From positions 92,090 to 156,089 of the forward strand of contig DASXLB010000060.1 of assembly GCA_036496585.1 (NCBI GenBank): a stretch of DNA of 64,000 bases. Reading direction: 5' to 3'. Positions 44,436 to 55,300 of the stretch are shown here, one piece after another (the first letter of the stretch is position 1; the number at the start of each line of letters is the position of its first letter). This stretch comes from Vicinamibacterales bacterium. Its GTDB lineage: Bacteria > Acidobacteriota > Vicinamibacteria > Vicinamibacterales > 2-12-FULL-66-21. The translations under genes were made by a program, and so were the position numbers. The notes below the pieces were generated by a model. That model made no database searches. It had not been told where the DNA came from and saw nothing but the letters and a program-made list of their open reading frames with translations.

Positions 44436-46943
44436 TCACGCCCGAAAGAGCTTGGTTGGGTCGAACCGCATCGCGCGACGAATTGGAACGATGCAAGCCA
44501 CCAGGACGCATGCGATCAAGAGCGCGATGCTGGCAACGTACGTCGCGGGATCGGTCGGCGTGATTTCGAACACGAGCGAACTGAGCAGTCGCGATACTGC
44601 CCACGCGACCGTCGTCCCTAACGCAATGCCCGGCAGAATGATTCGCCCTGCGTATGACAGCAGCAGCAGGGCCACGTCGCCGGAATCTGCGCCAAGCGCC
44701 ATCCGTACTCCGATCTCCGGCAGGCGCTGGTTGACCGTGTGCAGCACTATGCCGAAGACACCGCTCATCGTGAGAACCAGCGCGAGCGTGGCGAACAGGC
44801 CCGAGATGAGCGTCATCAGGCGCGTCGAGCCCCGCCCTCCAATCGAGCGGGCAACGAGCTCGGACACCGACTGAACCGAACGCACCTGTACCGTCGGATC
44901 GATCGAAGCGACGGCGTTCCTGATGGCATCGAAAAGCGCGGCAGTGTTTCCGTGAGTCCGAACCGAAAACATTTCGTGGCTGCGAATATTCCAGCGCGCC
45001 GGAGCCTGATGGAAATTGAGATAGAAGGTGGGCTCCGGCGACTGGTCGAGACCGAAGGCGCGAACGTCTTCGACGACTCCGATCACATGCCAGGTGATGC
45101 CCCCCGCGACTTCCCAGGCGGCCGGATCGTTCAGCACGGAACGATCGCGTTTTTTCATCCGTGCTTCGATATCCGGCGCGATCTTGTCGTTGACAGTGCG
45201 GAAATACATCAACTGAAACGTGTGTCCGACCGCTGGCCGGTCGGGCCAGAACCTGTGCGCGAACGCGCGGCTCACGACTGCGACCGGCTGCGCCGATGCA
45301 GAGTCGCCCGCCCCAAACTCGCGGCCCTCGATTACGCGAGTACCGAGCGCGTGAAAATATCCCTCCCAGATCGTCCATCCAGCGCCGTCGGTCGTGGTCC
45401 CGTCGACGCGGACTTGCGACGGAGACCAGACATAGTCCAAGGGCATTCCTGCACCGGCGCCAACAGAGTCCACGCCAGGGATGGCACGCATGCGGGCGCG
45501 AATCGCCGCCGTCCATGCCGCGAACGTCTGCGGCGACGCCGCGGCCGCCGGCGGGGTCTTCAATCCAGCCGTGATGAAGAGATTCTGAGGATCGAACCCC
45601 CACCGAGCCGTGCTCAAGCGGACGAAGCTCCCAACCAATAGTCCAGCGCTCACGAGCAGGACTGTCGCCAGCGCCAGCTCGGTCGTCGCGAGCAGTTCGC
45701 GCGCCGCGCGCCTCGGCGCTACCGTGATGCTGCCCGCTGCGACCTTCAGCGTGTCGTTGACGTGGACGCCCGCGCTCTTCCACGCTGGCCAGACACCAGC
45801 GACGACCGTGACCACGAGTGCGAGGACGGCCGCGAACACGAGCAAACGCAGGTCGACGCGCGCCGCGTCGATGCGGGCGATGTCGATCAGCGACAGCGAC
45901 CGAACCACACGAATGCCGAGCCACGCCAGGGCCAGCGCGCACGCGGCGCCGGCCGACGCGACGACAAGACTCTCTGTGAGGAGCTGTGCGAACAAGCGAC
46001 GACGATCGGCGCCGATTGCTGACCGAACGGCCAGCTCCACCTGCCGGTCGACGCCGCGGGCCAGCTGCAGATGCGCAACGTTCGCGCACGCGATCAACAG
46101 CACCAGACCGACAGCCGCGAGCAGGAGCCAGAGCGCCCGCTCGTACTTGCCGACGACGACATCGCGAATTGGCTGGAGCCCGACCGTGACGTCCCTGTCG
46201 GTGTCCGGGTACGCCTGTGCCAGTCGTTTGTTGATCAGATCGAGATCTGCCTGTGCTTGCGCAAGCGACACACCGTCTCGAAGTCGGCCGATCGCGTGCA
46301 TGACAGGTGACCCACGTTCGCGGAAATTCGCCATGCCGCAGGGCGATGCCTGGAGAATCTGCGAGTTCGTGTCGGGGAAGAAGAATCCCCTGGGTGCCAC
46401 GCCGACCACCTGATACGAGCGTCCGTTCAGGGTGAGCGCCGAGCCGATCACAGAAGGCGAGGCGCCCATTCGCGCTCGCCAGAACGCATCACTGACGATG
46501 ACGACGGGCCGTCCTTCGCCAACGGTGTCCGCAACAGTGAAGTTCCGCCCTAGCGCCGGAGCGACACCGAGAATCGGTAACACCGAGGGCCCGACGCAGG
46601 CGCCGCCGACAGTGTCACCACCATCTCCCACGCTGAACGACATCTGTTCGAGGAAGGCGTCGATGTCGATGAAGGAGCGGCTTTCACGCCGCCAATCCTC
46701 CATGTCTGGACCGGAAATCCCTCGGCGGACCTCCTGAGACTTCGCTCCCCATAGAAACGTCAACTTTCCTGGATCGTGGTACGGAAATGGCCGAAGCAGG
46801 ACGGCGTCGACGATGGCAAAGACCAGCAGATTGGCGCCGATACCCAGCGCAATCGAGAGAATGGCGACCGCCGTCCACCCCGGCGATCGGACGAGTGCTT
46901 TGAACCCCCCGCGAACATCGATCGCAAATTGATCAGCAGTCAT
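44436..46943 (-). CDS. ADOP-family duplicated ABC permease
   Basis: An 835-residue duplicated permease without prefix domain. Unit one begins KALVRSPGWTAVAILSIALGIGANLLVFAIV and ends around [19 protein letters not shown]; unit two ends in QRLPEIGVRMALGADSGDVALL and the terminal RRAMRFDPTKLFRA. The start at 46943 fits the family's usual N-terminus; 46958 and 47024 are upstream in-frame options, none with a clear ribosome site. Synonymous usage looks less GC-biased than in the first half of the window. No ATPase or PadR lies next to it. Confidence 0.88.
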   Translation of the reverse strand: MTADQFAIDVRGGFKALVRSPGWTAVAILSIALGIGANLLVFAIVDAVLLRPFPYHDPGKLTFLWGAKSQEVRRGISGPDMEDWRRESRSFIDIDAFLEQMSFSVGDGGDTVGGACVGPSVLPILGVAPALGRNFTVADTVGEGRPVVIVSDAFWRARMGASPSVIGSALTLNGRSYQVVGVAPRGFFFPDTNSQILQASPCGMANFRERGSPVMHAIGRLRDGVSLAQAQADLDLINKRLAQAYPDTDRDVTVGLQPIRDVVVGKYERALWLLLAAVGLVLLIACANVAHLQLARGVDRQVELAVRSAIGADRRRLFAQLLTESLVVASAGAACALALAWLGIRVVRSLSLIDIARIDAARVDLRLLVFAAVLALVVTVVAGVWPAWKSAGVHVNDTLKVAAGSITVAPRRAARELLATTELALATVLLVSAGLLVGSFVRLSTARWGFDPQNLFITAGLKTPPAAAASPQTFAAWTAAIRARMRAIPGVDSVGAGAGMPLDYVWSPSQVRVDGTTTDGAGWTIWEGYFHALGTRVIEGREFGAGDSASAQPVAVVSRAFAHRFWPDRPAVGHTFQLMYFRTVNDKIAPDIEARMKKRDRSVLNDPAAWEVAGGITWHVIGVVEDVRAFGLDQSPEPTFYLNFHQAPARWNIRSHEMFSVRTHGNTAALFDAIRNAVASIDPTVQVRSVQSVSELVARSIGGRGSTRLMTLISGLFATLALVLTMSGVFGIVLHTVNQRLPEIGVRMALGADSGDVALLLLSYAGRIILPGIALGTTVAWAVSRLLSSLVFEITPTDPATYVASIALLIACVLVACIVPIRRAMRFDPTKLFRA

Positions 46944-46975
46944 TTTGTCAAAGGCCATTCGGGCCAGCGATTCAA

Positions 46976-47176
46976 TCACTGTCCCCAGAGCATCGGCAGG
47001 CGTTTTCCACGTCGACGTGCACACTCCTCGAGCTCGCCGAGCCTTTCGGACGTGATCGGCAGCGTCTGCATACTGCGAAGGTAGAGTTTTTCAGGATCAA
47101 GACCCTGTACTCGAACACGCATCGACTGCGGAGGAAACGACGTACCACTCCATGACGCGACAACTTCCTGCGACAA
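46976..47176 (-). other. Coding-looking short ORF, possible gene remnant
   Basis: The 390-base gap upstream of the ADOP gene (46944-47333) holds one frame that reads like protein: RVRVQGLDPEKLYLRSMQTL and ERLGELEECARRRGKRLP, ending in a TGA at 46976. It has only a TTG start (47176) without a ribosome site, although the frame is open to about 47265. It could be the C-terminal tail of a lost gene or a small real gene. The rest of the gap shows nothing recognisable. Confidence 0.3.
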
Positions 47177-47333
47177 GCAACTGAGGGCCGAATCTGCGCG
47201 GCAGGCCTCAGTTTCGAACGGTCCTGCCAGACCATGCTCGTGCGCGTCAGGCCGAACGAACCATCAGGTTCAACGGACCGCCGCCAGAGAGCCGTGGCCG
47301 CGAAAGGCCACACGACCGGGTATTCGCGTCTGC

Positions 47334-47948
47334 TCACTTCTTCGAATTGGCTGGCCGGGCCGCGCTCTCGGAGTGCCCGAGGTGGGCGCAGGCCACCTGC
47401 TCCTCCGGGGTGATTGGGGTCGGTGTCTCACCGGCGGGCACGGAGTTACATCTCATCGTCTCCTCGAACCCCGGTGCCGAGAAGACGAACGTCAGGGCGA
47501 TCGGTTCAGTGCCGATGTTCTTGCCGCTGATCCACGTATTGGCCGGGATAAAAACCAGCCCTCCCGCATGGAGATCGCGCTCCTCTTCTCCGAGCCACAC
47601 GTGTGCCGTTCCGCTCTGGATCAGCAGGATTTCATCCTGAATCAGGTGCCTGTGTTTGGGTAATGTCGCTCCCGGGGCCAGCAGTTCAGTCCCGGCTACG
47701 AGATCCCGGGAGCCATTGTTCTTCGGGCTCACCTTCAGCATGAATTGGGAGGACGCCGGGGAACTGCCGTCCGTGTGAATGCGGCGAGTCCGCAGCTCTC
47801 CCTCGTCTTTTTCCATCAGGAGTGGGCGGACCGTTGCGTCTGAACGTCGAACCGCAGCGGATTGATCGGCTCGGGACACCGCCGTGCACAGCCCGCCCGT
47901 CACCATCGCGACGATTGTCACCACAGTCGCAAGTGTTATGGATTTCAC
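47334..47948 (-). CDS. Secreted cupin-domain protein
   Basis: A 204-residue protein with a signal peptide (KSITLATVVTIVAMVTGGLCTAVSRA). Residues 75-155 form a cupin: ELLAPGATLPKHRHLIQDEILLI gives the HxH...E metal motif 1 and VFIPANTWISGKN motif 2. The distal His of motif 2 is replaced by Trp/Ile, so the metal site is incomplete. A Pro/Thr-rich tail follows. The start is GTG at 47948 with GAGGTGA seven bases upstream and TACACT further up. Function unknown; single cupins often bind small carbonyls or sugars. Confidence 0.75.
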   Translation of the reverse strand: MKSITLATVVTIVAMVTGGLCTAVSRADQSAAVRRSDATVRPLLMEKDEGELRTRRIHTDGSSPASSQFMLKVSPKNNGSRDLVAGTELLAPGATLPKHRHLIQDEILLIQSGTAHVWLGEEERDLHAGGLVFIPANTWISGKNIGTEPIALTFVFSAPGFEETMRCNSVPAGETPTPITPEEQVACAHLGHSESAARPANSKK

Positions 47949-48159
47949 CCGTCACCTCAGGGTGCAGTGTACGCCGTGACACGGCGCCAGACTGCGCCTG
48001 GGCCGGGATCGTTCCGCGTCGTGCCGCCATGACCAGATCGCGCGCGCCGCGACGGAACTGGCCGCCCCGAGAGAGCTGCGTGATGGTCGCGGGAGCAGCG
48101 CGCTCTCAGACGCTCAGCGTGTAGGATGACGGCGCGACCGTCGGCCTGCGCCACTTCCA

Positions 48160-50337
48160 CTAGCGCGAGAGCACCGGCACTTTCATATCCACGGGGACAC
48201 TCGCTCGAATGGTCGTGCCGTGCTGCGGTCGCGACTCGATCGACAGCTGACCTTTGAGCAGTCGCAGCCGCTCCCGCATGCTGATCAACCCCAGTCCCTG
48301 ACCTTTGAGATTGTCGGGATCGAAGCCAGCTCCCGAATCTCGCACGACCAGTTGGATGTCGGTGGCTTTTCCCGTCAGCGTGACGTCGCACTCACTCGTA
48401 CCGCTATATTTCAGTGCGTTGTGAACAGCCTCTTGCAACACTCGAAACAGGCACAGAGCGGTTTCGGGAGGGAGCGCGTCGGGGAGGTTCTCGACGTGGA
48501 GTTCAATCTTCAGTTTCTGCCGCTCTGACAGCTCCCGGCAAAACCCGCTCACTGCCCTTTCCAGGCCGATGTATTCAAGTCGTGACGAATGTAAGCGATG
48601 GGACAGCGCTTGAATGTCGGCCGCCAGGTTCCTCACCTGCTCGTAGGCGTTATCGAGGCGTTCGCCGGTGTCGATCTCAGAGGGAGACAGTCCTCGCCGC
48701 AGCATGTGAAGATTCATCGCCAGCACGGCAATGCGCTGATTGATGTCGTCGTGCAATTCCCTTGCAAGGTGCGTGCGCTCGGCCTCCTGCGCTTCGATCA
48801 GCTTGCGACCGACACCAGCAAGCGCCTCCTCCGCCAACTTCCGTTCGGTGATGTCGGCAGCGACGCATAGCGCGCACGGCTCGCCATCCACGTCAATCAA
48901 CTCCGCTGAACCAAGAACCGTGATGATCGTCCCGTCCTTTTTGCGCGCTCTGAATTCCAGATCTCGCACGGTGCCAGTCGTCCGAAGCTGTTCGACCATC
49001 GACATCCTCTCATCCGGGGTTTCCCAGAGATGAAGGTCGAAAGGGGTCCTGCCGATGACGTCCTGGCGCGTCCACCCCGTCTGTTGTTCGAACGTATCGT
49101 TCACGTCGAGGTAGCGGTCGTCACTCAGGCGCGTGAGCGTGACGGCAAGAGGGCTTCGGCGGAACGACTTGGAGAACTTCTGCTCAGACTGGCGGAGCGC
49201 CCCTTCTGTCTTTCTCTTTTGTGCCCTCTGCCAGAACAGTGCACAAATCAGCAATGTCTGAAGCGCAATGACAGCCGCCCCGGCAATGAAGTATCGACGG
49301 CCGCGTTCCCACAGAGAGGGCTCCTGATATAAGACCTCGCTGCCTGGCGGAAGGGACGAGACGGGAAGGTGCCATCGTTGGAGTGCCCGCCAATCGACCT
49401 GAACGGTGAGACTGGCGGCGTTCACGACAGGAATGCTTTCGGCTCGCACCCCTGCGAGCAGGCGCGCCGTCAATTCTGCGGAGTGCACGATCTCTTTCGC
49501 GCTGTCTCCATATGCTCCGCCGATGCATCCGTGACCGAGGCAGAGCGATCGCCATGCGGAGTAGGTCGGCATCTTCGCTGCAACCGCGTCGATGAGATCC
49601 AGACCGGCGAGCGGCGGCTGGCCGGATACTGGCGGCGCGAAATGAAACAGCACAATGGTGTGTGCGGGCAGGGCCGTCACTCTCTCGAATAACTCACGAT
49701 TGGCAGGGCCGTAGAAGTAGAGCTCCTTGATCCTGTCGTGGTAACGAAGGAGCTCGGTGTGGGTTGCCGCCAGCCAGTAAGGATCCTCCCTCGGCGCGAT
49801 CACGGCGACGGTCGTCGTGTCCGGCTGAAGCCGAAGCGCCAGATCGATGGTTTCACCCAGGCCAACGGGCGTGGTCAGGCCGGTGACGCCCGGCCAGGTT
49901 TGTCCCGCGAATTGCCGAGTGGCGAGTCCGGTGAACGCGATCGGCACAGCCGGAAAGATCGAGTCGCGATACTGGAACGCGAACTGGAGCGCTGACGGTC
50001 CGACGGCAATCACAGCGTCGAGCTTCAGTCCGTTGTATCGACGTCGAAGGGTGTCCGCTTCGCTCCGCAGATACGATGCGTCACCCCCCTGCGGGGAGTC
50101 CAGATAGGCCTCGTAAAACGTGATGGGGGCCGGCACCTGGGAGCGCAACGACGTTTCGAACAAATCCAGGAAGTTCGTGCGCTGTCCAAAGTCGCTGAAC
50201 AGCACCACGACGTTTTTCGGCGCTGGTGCTGCGCTCGCAGAACCGGCAAGTACGCACAGCAGCATCCCCACGACACACCAGGACGAGCGGCGGATCGCGA
50301 CTCCGCTGGTGAGGCCCGATACGGTTCCCGCGCGCAT
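48160..50337 (-). CDS. Hybrid-sensor histidine kinase (ABC-substrate-binding-like sensor, PAS, HisKA_3)
   Basis: A 725-residue kinase. Residues 20-38 are a signal/first helix; 40-340 resemble an ABC sugar/oligosaccharide-type periplasmic binding domain (KNVVVLFSDFGQRTNFLDLF, then VIAVGPSALQFAF); a helix at about 348-370; a PAS domain (385-500); a HisKA_3 dimerisation domain with phosphoacceptor H529 in ARELHDDINQRI; and a HATPase_c domain (620-715) with N, G1 and G2 boxes (VLQEAVHNALKYSG, DSGAGFD, GLGLISMRERL). This is the NarX/DegS-type class. No NarL-type response regulator lies next to it, so it is an orphan here. Confidence 0.85.
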   Translation of the reverse strand: MRAGTVSGLTSGVAIRRSSWCVVGMLLCVLAGSASAAPAPKNVVVLFSDFGQRTNFLDLFETSLRSQVPAPITFYEAYLDSPQGGDASYLRSEADTLRRRYNGLKLDAVIAVGPSALQFAFQYRDSIFPAVPIAFTGLATRQFAGQTWPGVTGLTTPVGLGETIDLALRLQPDTTTVAVIAPREDPYWLAATHTELLRYHDRIKELYFYGPANRELFERVTALPAHTIVLFHFAPPVSGQPPLAGLDLIDAVAAKMPTYSAWRSLCLGHGCIGGAYGDSAKEIVHSAELTARLLAGVRAESIPVVNAASLTVQVDWRALQRWHLPVSSLPPGSEVLYQEPSLWERGRRYFIAGAAVIALQTLLICALFWQRAQKRKTEGALRQSEQKFSKSFRRSPLAVTLTRLSDDRYLDVNDTFEQQTGWTRQDVIGRTPFDLHLWETPDERMSMVEQLRTTGTVRDLEFRARKKDGTIITVLGSAELIDVDGEPCALCVAADITERKLAEEALAGVGRKLIEAQEAERTHLARELHDDINQRIAVLAMNLHMLRRGLSPSEIDTGERLDNAYEQVRNLAADIQALSHRLHSSRLEYIGLERAVSGFCRELSERQKLKIELHVENLPDALPPETALCLFRVLQEAVHNALKYSGTSECDVTLTGKATDIQLVVRDSGAGFDPDNLKGQGLGLISMRERLRLLKGQLSIESRPQHGTTIRASVPVDMKVPVLSR

Positions 50338-50346
50338 CCTGGTCGG

Positions 50347-50352
50347 ATGATA
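50347..50352 (-). promoter_or_regulatory. -10 hexamer TATCAT upstream of the sensor kinase
   Basis: Minus-strand TATCAT ends nine bases before the ATG at 50337, giving a leader of two or three bases. Confidence 0.35.
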
Positions 50353-50559
50353 ACGAATCCGCTCGGAAAGCGCTGTCCAGGGTGCTGACGGTCGAGAACT
50401 GTGTCGTGTGCGGTGAAGCGGGCGCAGAATGTTTTTCGCTGCGCACGAGGTTGGATCGTGGCGTTCACGGCGTCGCGGAGCGCGGCCTATCGCAGATGCC
50501 GTCGGGCGAACGCCACTCTTCCAAAAGTGACCCCGGCGGTCCGACGGCGGGTCATCGTG

Positions 50560-50588
50560 TTGACAGATCCAATTGCTGACTCTACACT
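50560..50588 (+). promoter_or_regulatory. Near-consensus sigma70 promoter of the PadR-efflux operon
   Basis: TTGACA (50560-50565), a 17-base spacer and TACACT (50583-50588). The -35 is a perfect match. The expected start of transcription is at about 50595, just before a perfect 12-bp palindrome, and the ATG of padR is at 50624. Confidence 0.75.
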
Positions 50589-50596
50589 CGCGACTC

Positions 50597-50608
50597 GATA
50601 TCGATATC
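50597..50608. promoter_or_regulatory. Palindrome GATATCGATATC at the transcription start, probable operator
   Basis: A perfect 12-bp palindrome covering about +3 to +14 of the efflux-operon transcript. It lies between a near-consensus promoter and a PadR gene, the arrangement expected for an autoregulated repressor. Its sequence differs from the dyads at 11998 and 34046, as expected if each PadR has its own site. Confidence 0.55.
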
Positions 50609-50623
50609 AGACATCGAATACCG

Positions 50624-50929
50624 ATGGAAGATCGTAACCTCTACAATGGCCTGATCCGCCTTCACATCCTGCACCACGCAGCCGAACAGCCTATTTTCGG
50701 ACAATGGATGATCGATGAACTCGGCCATCACGGTTACCGCCTCAGCGCCGGAACGCTCTATCCGATCCTGCACGGCATGGAAAAGCAGGGTTATCTGGTG
50801 TCTCGCCTGATGCAGAAAGACGGCCGCAACCGTCGTGTCTACCGTGCGACGGCCCTCGGCCGCAAGGCGCTGGCAACGGCGCGGAAGCGCGTGCAAGAGC
50901 TCTTCGGCGAAATGTTCGAACACGACTGA
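50624..50929 (+). CDS. PadR-family transcriptional regulator
   Basis: A 101-residue winged-helix protein: NLYNGLIRLHILHHAAEQPIFGQWMIDELG forms helices 1-2, LSAGTLYPILHGMEKQGYL the recognition helix and turn, and RRVYRATALGRKALATARK the wing and C-terminal helix. It leads a run of efflux genes on the same strand (TolC starts 17 bases after its stop) and is the obvious candidate for their ligand-responsive repressor. The ATG at 50624 is chosen over 50573 because the latter lies upstream of the -10 box. Confidence 0.85.
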   Translation: MEDRNLYNGLIRLHILHHAAEQPIFGQWMIDELGHHGYRLSAGTLYPILHGMEKQGYLVSRLMQKDGRNRRVYRATALGRKALATARKRVQELFGEMFEHD

Positions 50930-50946
50930 CGGTCATCAGCTGACCC

Positions 50947-52353
50947 ATGAAACGAATCGAACTGTGTGCCTGGTCTTGTGTCGGTCTTCTGGTGCCGACG
51001 CTTGCGGCGGCGCAGCCCCCTGCGGGGCCACAAGTGTTCACCCTCGATCAGGCCATCCAGTACGCCGTCGATCACTATCCAACCGTCCGCGCCGCGCTCG
51101 AGCAGATCGACGCATCCGCCGCAAGTGTCACCGTGGCGCAATCGGCATACCTGCCGAGGCTCGATTCGCTGTGGCAGTCGAACCTCGGCACCGCCAACAA
51201 CATCTTCGGCCAGGTGCTTCCGCAATCGGTGATCCCGGCGATGTCCGGGCCTGTCCTTCCCTCGGCGTCGAGCGGCAGCGTGTGGGGAAGCGCGGTTGGT
51301 GCGCTGTTTTCGTGGGAGCCGGTCGATTTCGGTCTTCGGCGGGCAAACGTCTCAGCCGCGGAGGTTGCTGTCGCCCGCGCGCGCGCCGGGGAAGCCTTAA
51401 CGCGCCTGGACATTCAAGCAGCAGTCGCGGACATATTCTTGGGCATTGCCGGCGCGCAGCGGACGGTCGCGGCGCTCCAGGCTGATCTCGATCGCCGGGA
51501 CCTGCTGTCTCGGGCCGTCCACACGCTCGTGGACAATCAACTGCGGCCAGGAGCGGAGGCGTCGCGCAGCGACGCCGAACGCGCTGCCGCCCAGACGCGG
51601 CTGATTCAAGCGCAGAAGGCGGTCACGCTCGGACAGATCGCGCTCGCCCGCGCGCTTGGCGTAACGACGGGTGCCGTAACCATCGACGCCGCGTCTTTGA
51701 TCGATCATGTGCCGACCGCCGTGATGCCTGCCGGTCCTGTGCCGCATCCACTGACACTGGTGCGCCAAGCCGACGTAGACGCCGCTCGGACTCAGGAAAA
51801 TGTCCTCGCACGGACGGACTTGCCGCGCTTCTACCTGCAGTCCAGCCTGTTTGCGCGCGGGAGCGGCGCGAACCCGAACGGCGAGTTGGACGGTAGTGTT
51901 GCCGGCCTTGGACTCGAGCGCACGAACTGGGCCGCTGGCGTGCAGATTGTGTTTCCGAACGTCTTCGACTTCACTAGCCTTCGCGCGCGAAAAGCTGCGG
52001 CGGCGGCTACGACGCGCTCGCAGACGGCGCTGTTCGATGAGGCGCTCCTGACCGTCACGAGTCAGCAGCGGACCGCAACCGCCATGCTGGACGCGGCCCG
52101 TGCGATCGCGGCGAATACCCCTCTCCAGTTAGCGGCGGCCACGCAGACGGAAGCGCAGGCCCGCGCGCGCTATCAAGCCGGCCTTGCCAGCATTGTCGAA
52201 GTCGCCGACGCGCAGAGTCTGCTGGCGCAGGCGGAAGTGCAGGATCAGTTGGCACGCATCGACGTGTGGCACGCTCTGCTGGCGCAATCGGTCTCGCAAG
52301 GCACGCTCGCGCCCTTTCTCTCGCTGCTGCCCCCTGCTTCTGGAGTTCATTGA
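50947..52353 (+). CDS. TolC-family outer-membrane efflux protein
   Basis: A 468-residue protein with a signal peptide (to about residue 22, ending AAAQ). It shows the two repeats of the OEP family: the first with [22 protein letters not shown] near residue 30 and a long helix around [30 protein letters not shown]; the second with the equinox-type VVFPNVFDF-like strand ([18 protein letters not shown]) and [24 protein letters not shown]. It forms the outer-membrane channel for the RND pump encoded next, three bases downstream. Confidence 0.9.
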   Translation: MKRIELCAWSCVGLLVPTLAAAQPPAGPQVFTLDQAIQYAVDHYPTVRAALEQIDASAASVTVAQSAYLPRLDSLWQSNLGTANNIFGQVLPQSVIPAMSGPVLPSASSGSVWGSAVGALFSWEPVDFGLRRANVSAAEVAVARARAGEALTRLDIQAAVADIFLGIAGAQRTVAALQADLDRRDLLSRAVHTLVDNQLRPGAEASRSDAERAAAQTRLIQAQKAVTLGQIALARALGVTTGAVTIDAASLIDHVPTAVMPAGPVPHPLTLVRQADVDAARTQENVLARTDLPRFYLQSSLFARGSGANPNGELDGSVAGLGLERTNWAAGVQIVFPNVFDFTSLRARKAAAAATTRSQTALFDEALLTVTSQQRTATAMLDAARAIAANTPLQLAAATQTEAQARARYQAGLASIVEVADAQSLLAQAEVQDQLARIDVWHALLAQSVSQGTLAPFLSLLPPASGVH

Positions 52354-52356
52354 CCG

Positions 52357-55300
52357 ATGTGGCTGATTCGGGCCGCTCTCCGTCGTCCGATCACGGTCCT
52401 GGTCGCCGTCATGGCCGTGGCTTTGACGGCCGTCTTTGCAGTCAGTCGGATGCGCGCCGACATCTTCCCTGATCTCGATCTGCCCGTGATTTATGTCGCG
52501 CAGCCGTATGGCGGGATGAGCCCGGCTCAGATGGAGGGGTACATCACCTACTACTACGAGTACCACTTCCTATACGTGAACGGGATCGAGAGTGTTGAAT
52601 CGAAGTCGATCCAGAACACCAGTTTACTGAAGCTGACGTTCCATGCCGGCACCGACATGGCGGAGGCCCTGGCGCAAACGATCGGCTACGTCAACCGTGC
52701 GCGCGCGTTCATGCCGCCCGGCACGGTGGGACCGTTCATCATGCGCTTCGACGCTGGCACGGTGCCGGTCGGCTATCTGGTGTTCTCGAGCGAGAGCCGG
52801 AGCCTCGGCGAGATCCAGGACCTCGCGCTGAATCGCGTCCGTCCGCAGTTCGCGACGCTGCCCGGTCTTACGTCGCCGCCGCCGTTCGGCGGCAGCCAGC
52901 GAACGATTGTGATCCGCGTCGATCCGAATCGCCTCCGCTCGTACAACATGTCGCCGGACGACGTGATCAAGGCCGTGACGACGGGAAACGTGATCATGCC
53001 GTCGGGCAGTGTCAACATCGGCGATGAAACGCGCATCTCGGCCATGAATGCCGTGGTCTCCAACATCAACGACCTGCTTGAACTGCCGATCCGTATGGGC
53101 GCAGGACCGCCGATCTCGATTCGCGACATCGGCTCGGTCAGCGACAGCACGGACATTCCGACCGCCTATGCGTTGGTCGACGGCCGTCGCGCCGTCTACA
53201 TTCCAGTGACGAAACGGCCGAACGCCTCGACGCTAGATGTGGTCAGTGAGGTCAAAGCGAACCTCGCTCGGTTCCAGGCGCTCGTGCCCGACGACATCAA
53301 AGTGAGCTACGAACTGGATCAGTCGCGCAACGTGTCGATGTCATTGCAGGCCGTGCTGCGGGAGACGGCGATCGGCGCCCTTCTGACCGGTGTGATGGTG
53401 CTGATCTTTCTCGGCGACTGGCGCAGCAGTGCCATCGTTGTCGTCACCATTCCGTTTGCGTTGTTGGCGGCGGTGATCGCCCTATGGGGCGCCGGTCAGA
53501 CGATCAACGTCATGACGCTGGGCGGTCTGGCGCTGGCTGTCGGCATCCTCGTGGACGAAGCGACGGTCGCGATCGAGAACATCCATACCCATCTGGCGCG
53601 CGGCGGATCGGTCGCGCGCGCCGTGCTTGACGCCAGCGGGGAGGTCGTCGTCCCTCGCCTGCTGGCGATGTTCTCCGTCGTGGCGGTGTTCGTGCCGTCG
53701 TTCTTCATGAGCGGCGTCTCGCGATCGCTGTTCGTGCCGCTCTCGCTTGCGGTGGGCTTCTCGATGATCGCATCGTTCTTTCTCGCCAGTTCGCTGGTGC
53801 CGGTGCTGTCGGTCTGGCTGCTCGGCAGACATCAGACGTCGCCCAAGGCCGCTCATACGACCGACTGGGTGGATCGGTTGCGTGAGCGTCTCGGCCGAAT
53901 GTTGCAAGCGCTCGCTCCGGCGCGCTGGCTCCTGGTCGTGGTCTATGCGGTCGTCACCATTGCTGTCGTGGCACTCGTTGGTCTCAACTTGGGACGCGAG
54001 ATTTTCCCGGCCGGCGGCGTCAGCCAATTCCGGCTGCGATTCCGCGCGCCCGCCGGCACCAAGTTCGAGTCGACCGAGCGCCTCGCGACCGACGTGCTCG
54101 ACGAGATCAAGAGCGCTGCCGGCCCGAACAACGTTGAGATCAGCCTCGGGTATGTCGGCGTTCAGCCTTCGTCATATCCGATCAACACGATCTTCCTGTG
54201 GACCGGCGGGTCGCACGAAGGCGTGCTGCAGGTGGCGCTCAGGCGAGCCGCGGGCATTCGGCTCGTCGACTTCGAGGAAACGCTGCGAGAACGGTTCAAA
54301 ACGCGCTTTCCCATGGCGCAGTTCTCATTCGAGCCGGGCGACATCGTCAACCAGATCATGAACTTCGGCACGTCGACGCCGGTCGAGGTCGCCATCACCG
54401 GCCCGGACTTCGCTGCCAGCCGGACGTTCGCCGCCAAGATGCGGGACGAACTCGCGCGCATTCCAGCACTACGCGATCTGCAGTACGGCCAAGCCCTCGA
54501 CTATCCGGCGATTCAGGTCGACGTGAACCGCCAGATGGCGGGCCAACTCGGTGTGACCGTCGATCAGATCGGGCGATCGTTTGCGGCGTCGACTTCGTCC
54601 AGCCGTTTCGTGGCACCCAATTACTGGGCCGATTCGCGCACCGGCATCGCTTTTCAGGTGCAGGTTGAGGTGCCGCAGCCGCAAGTGACGACGCTCGACG
54701 ATCTCCGCGTGGTGCCGGTGAGCGGGGATCGCGGCGCCCACGCGATGCTCGGTGACGTGGCGACCATCAACGACGCCACGATCGTCGGCGAGTACGATCG
54801 CATCAACGGCCAGCGCATGGTGACCCTGACCGCGAACATTGCAAGCCAGGATTTGGGACGCACGGTCGGCCAGGTGGACGCCGCGATTGCGCGCGCGGGC
54901 GCGCCGCCGCGCGGCGGCGCGGTCACGGTGCGCGGTCAGATCGGCGCGATGCGCGCGACCTTCACGAACATCACGACCGGACTTGTTGTGGCCGTGGTCG
55001 TCATCTTCCTGCTCCTCTCCGCGAATTTTCAGTCGTTGCGCCTCGCCTTCGTCGTGGTATCCACCGTGCCGGCCGCTCTGATGGGCGTGGTGCTGATGCT
55101 GTTCGTCACGCGGACGACGCTAAACGTGCAGTCGTTCATGGGCGGGATCATGGCCGTCGGCGTCGCCGTGGCGAACTCCATCCTGCTCGTGACCTTTGCC
55201 GAACAGGCCCGCATACACGGGACCTCGCCGCTGCAAACCGCCATTGAGGCCGCCAAGTCCCGCATGCGGCCCGTGCTCATGACCAGTGCCGCGATGATCG

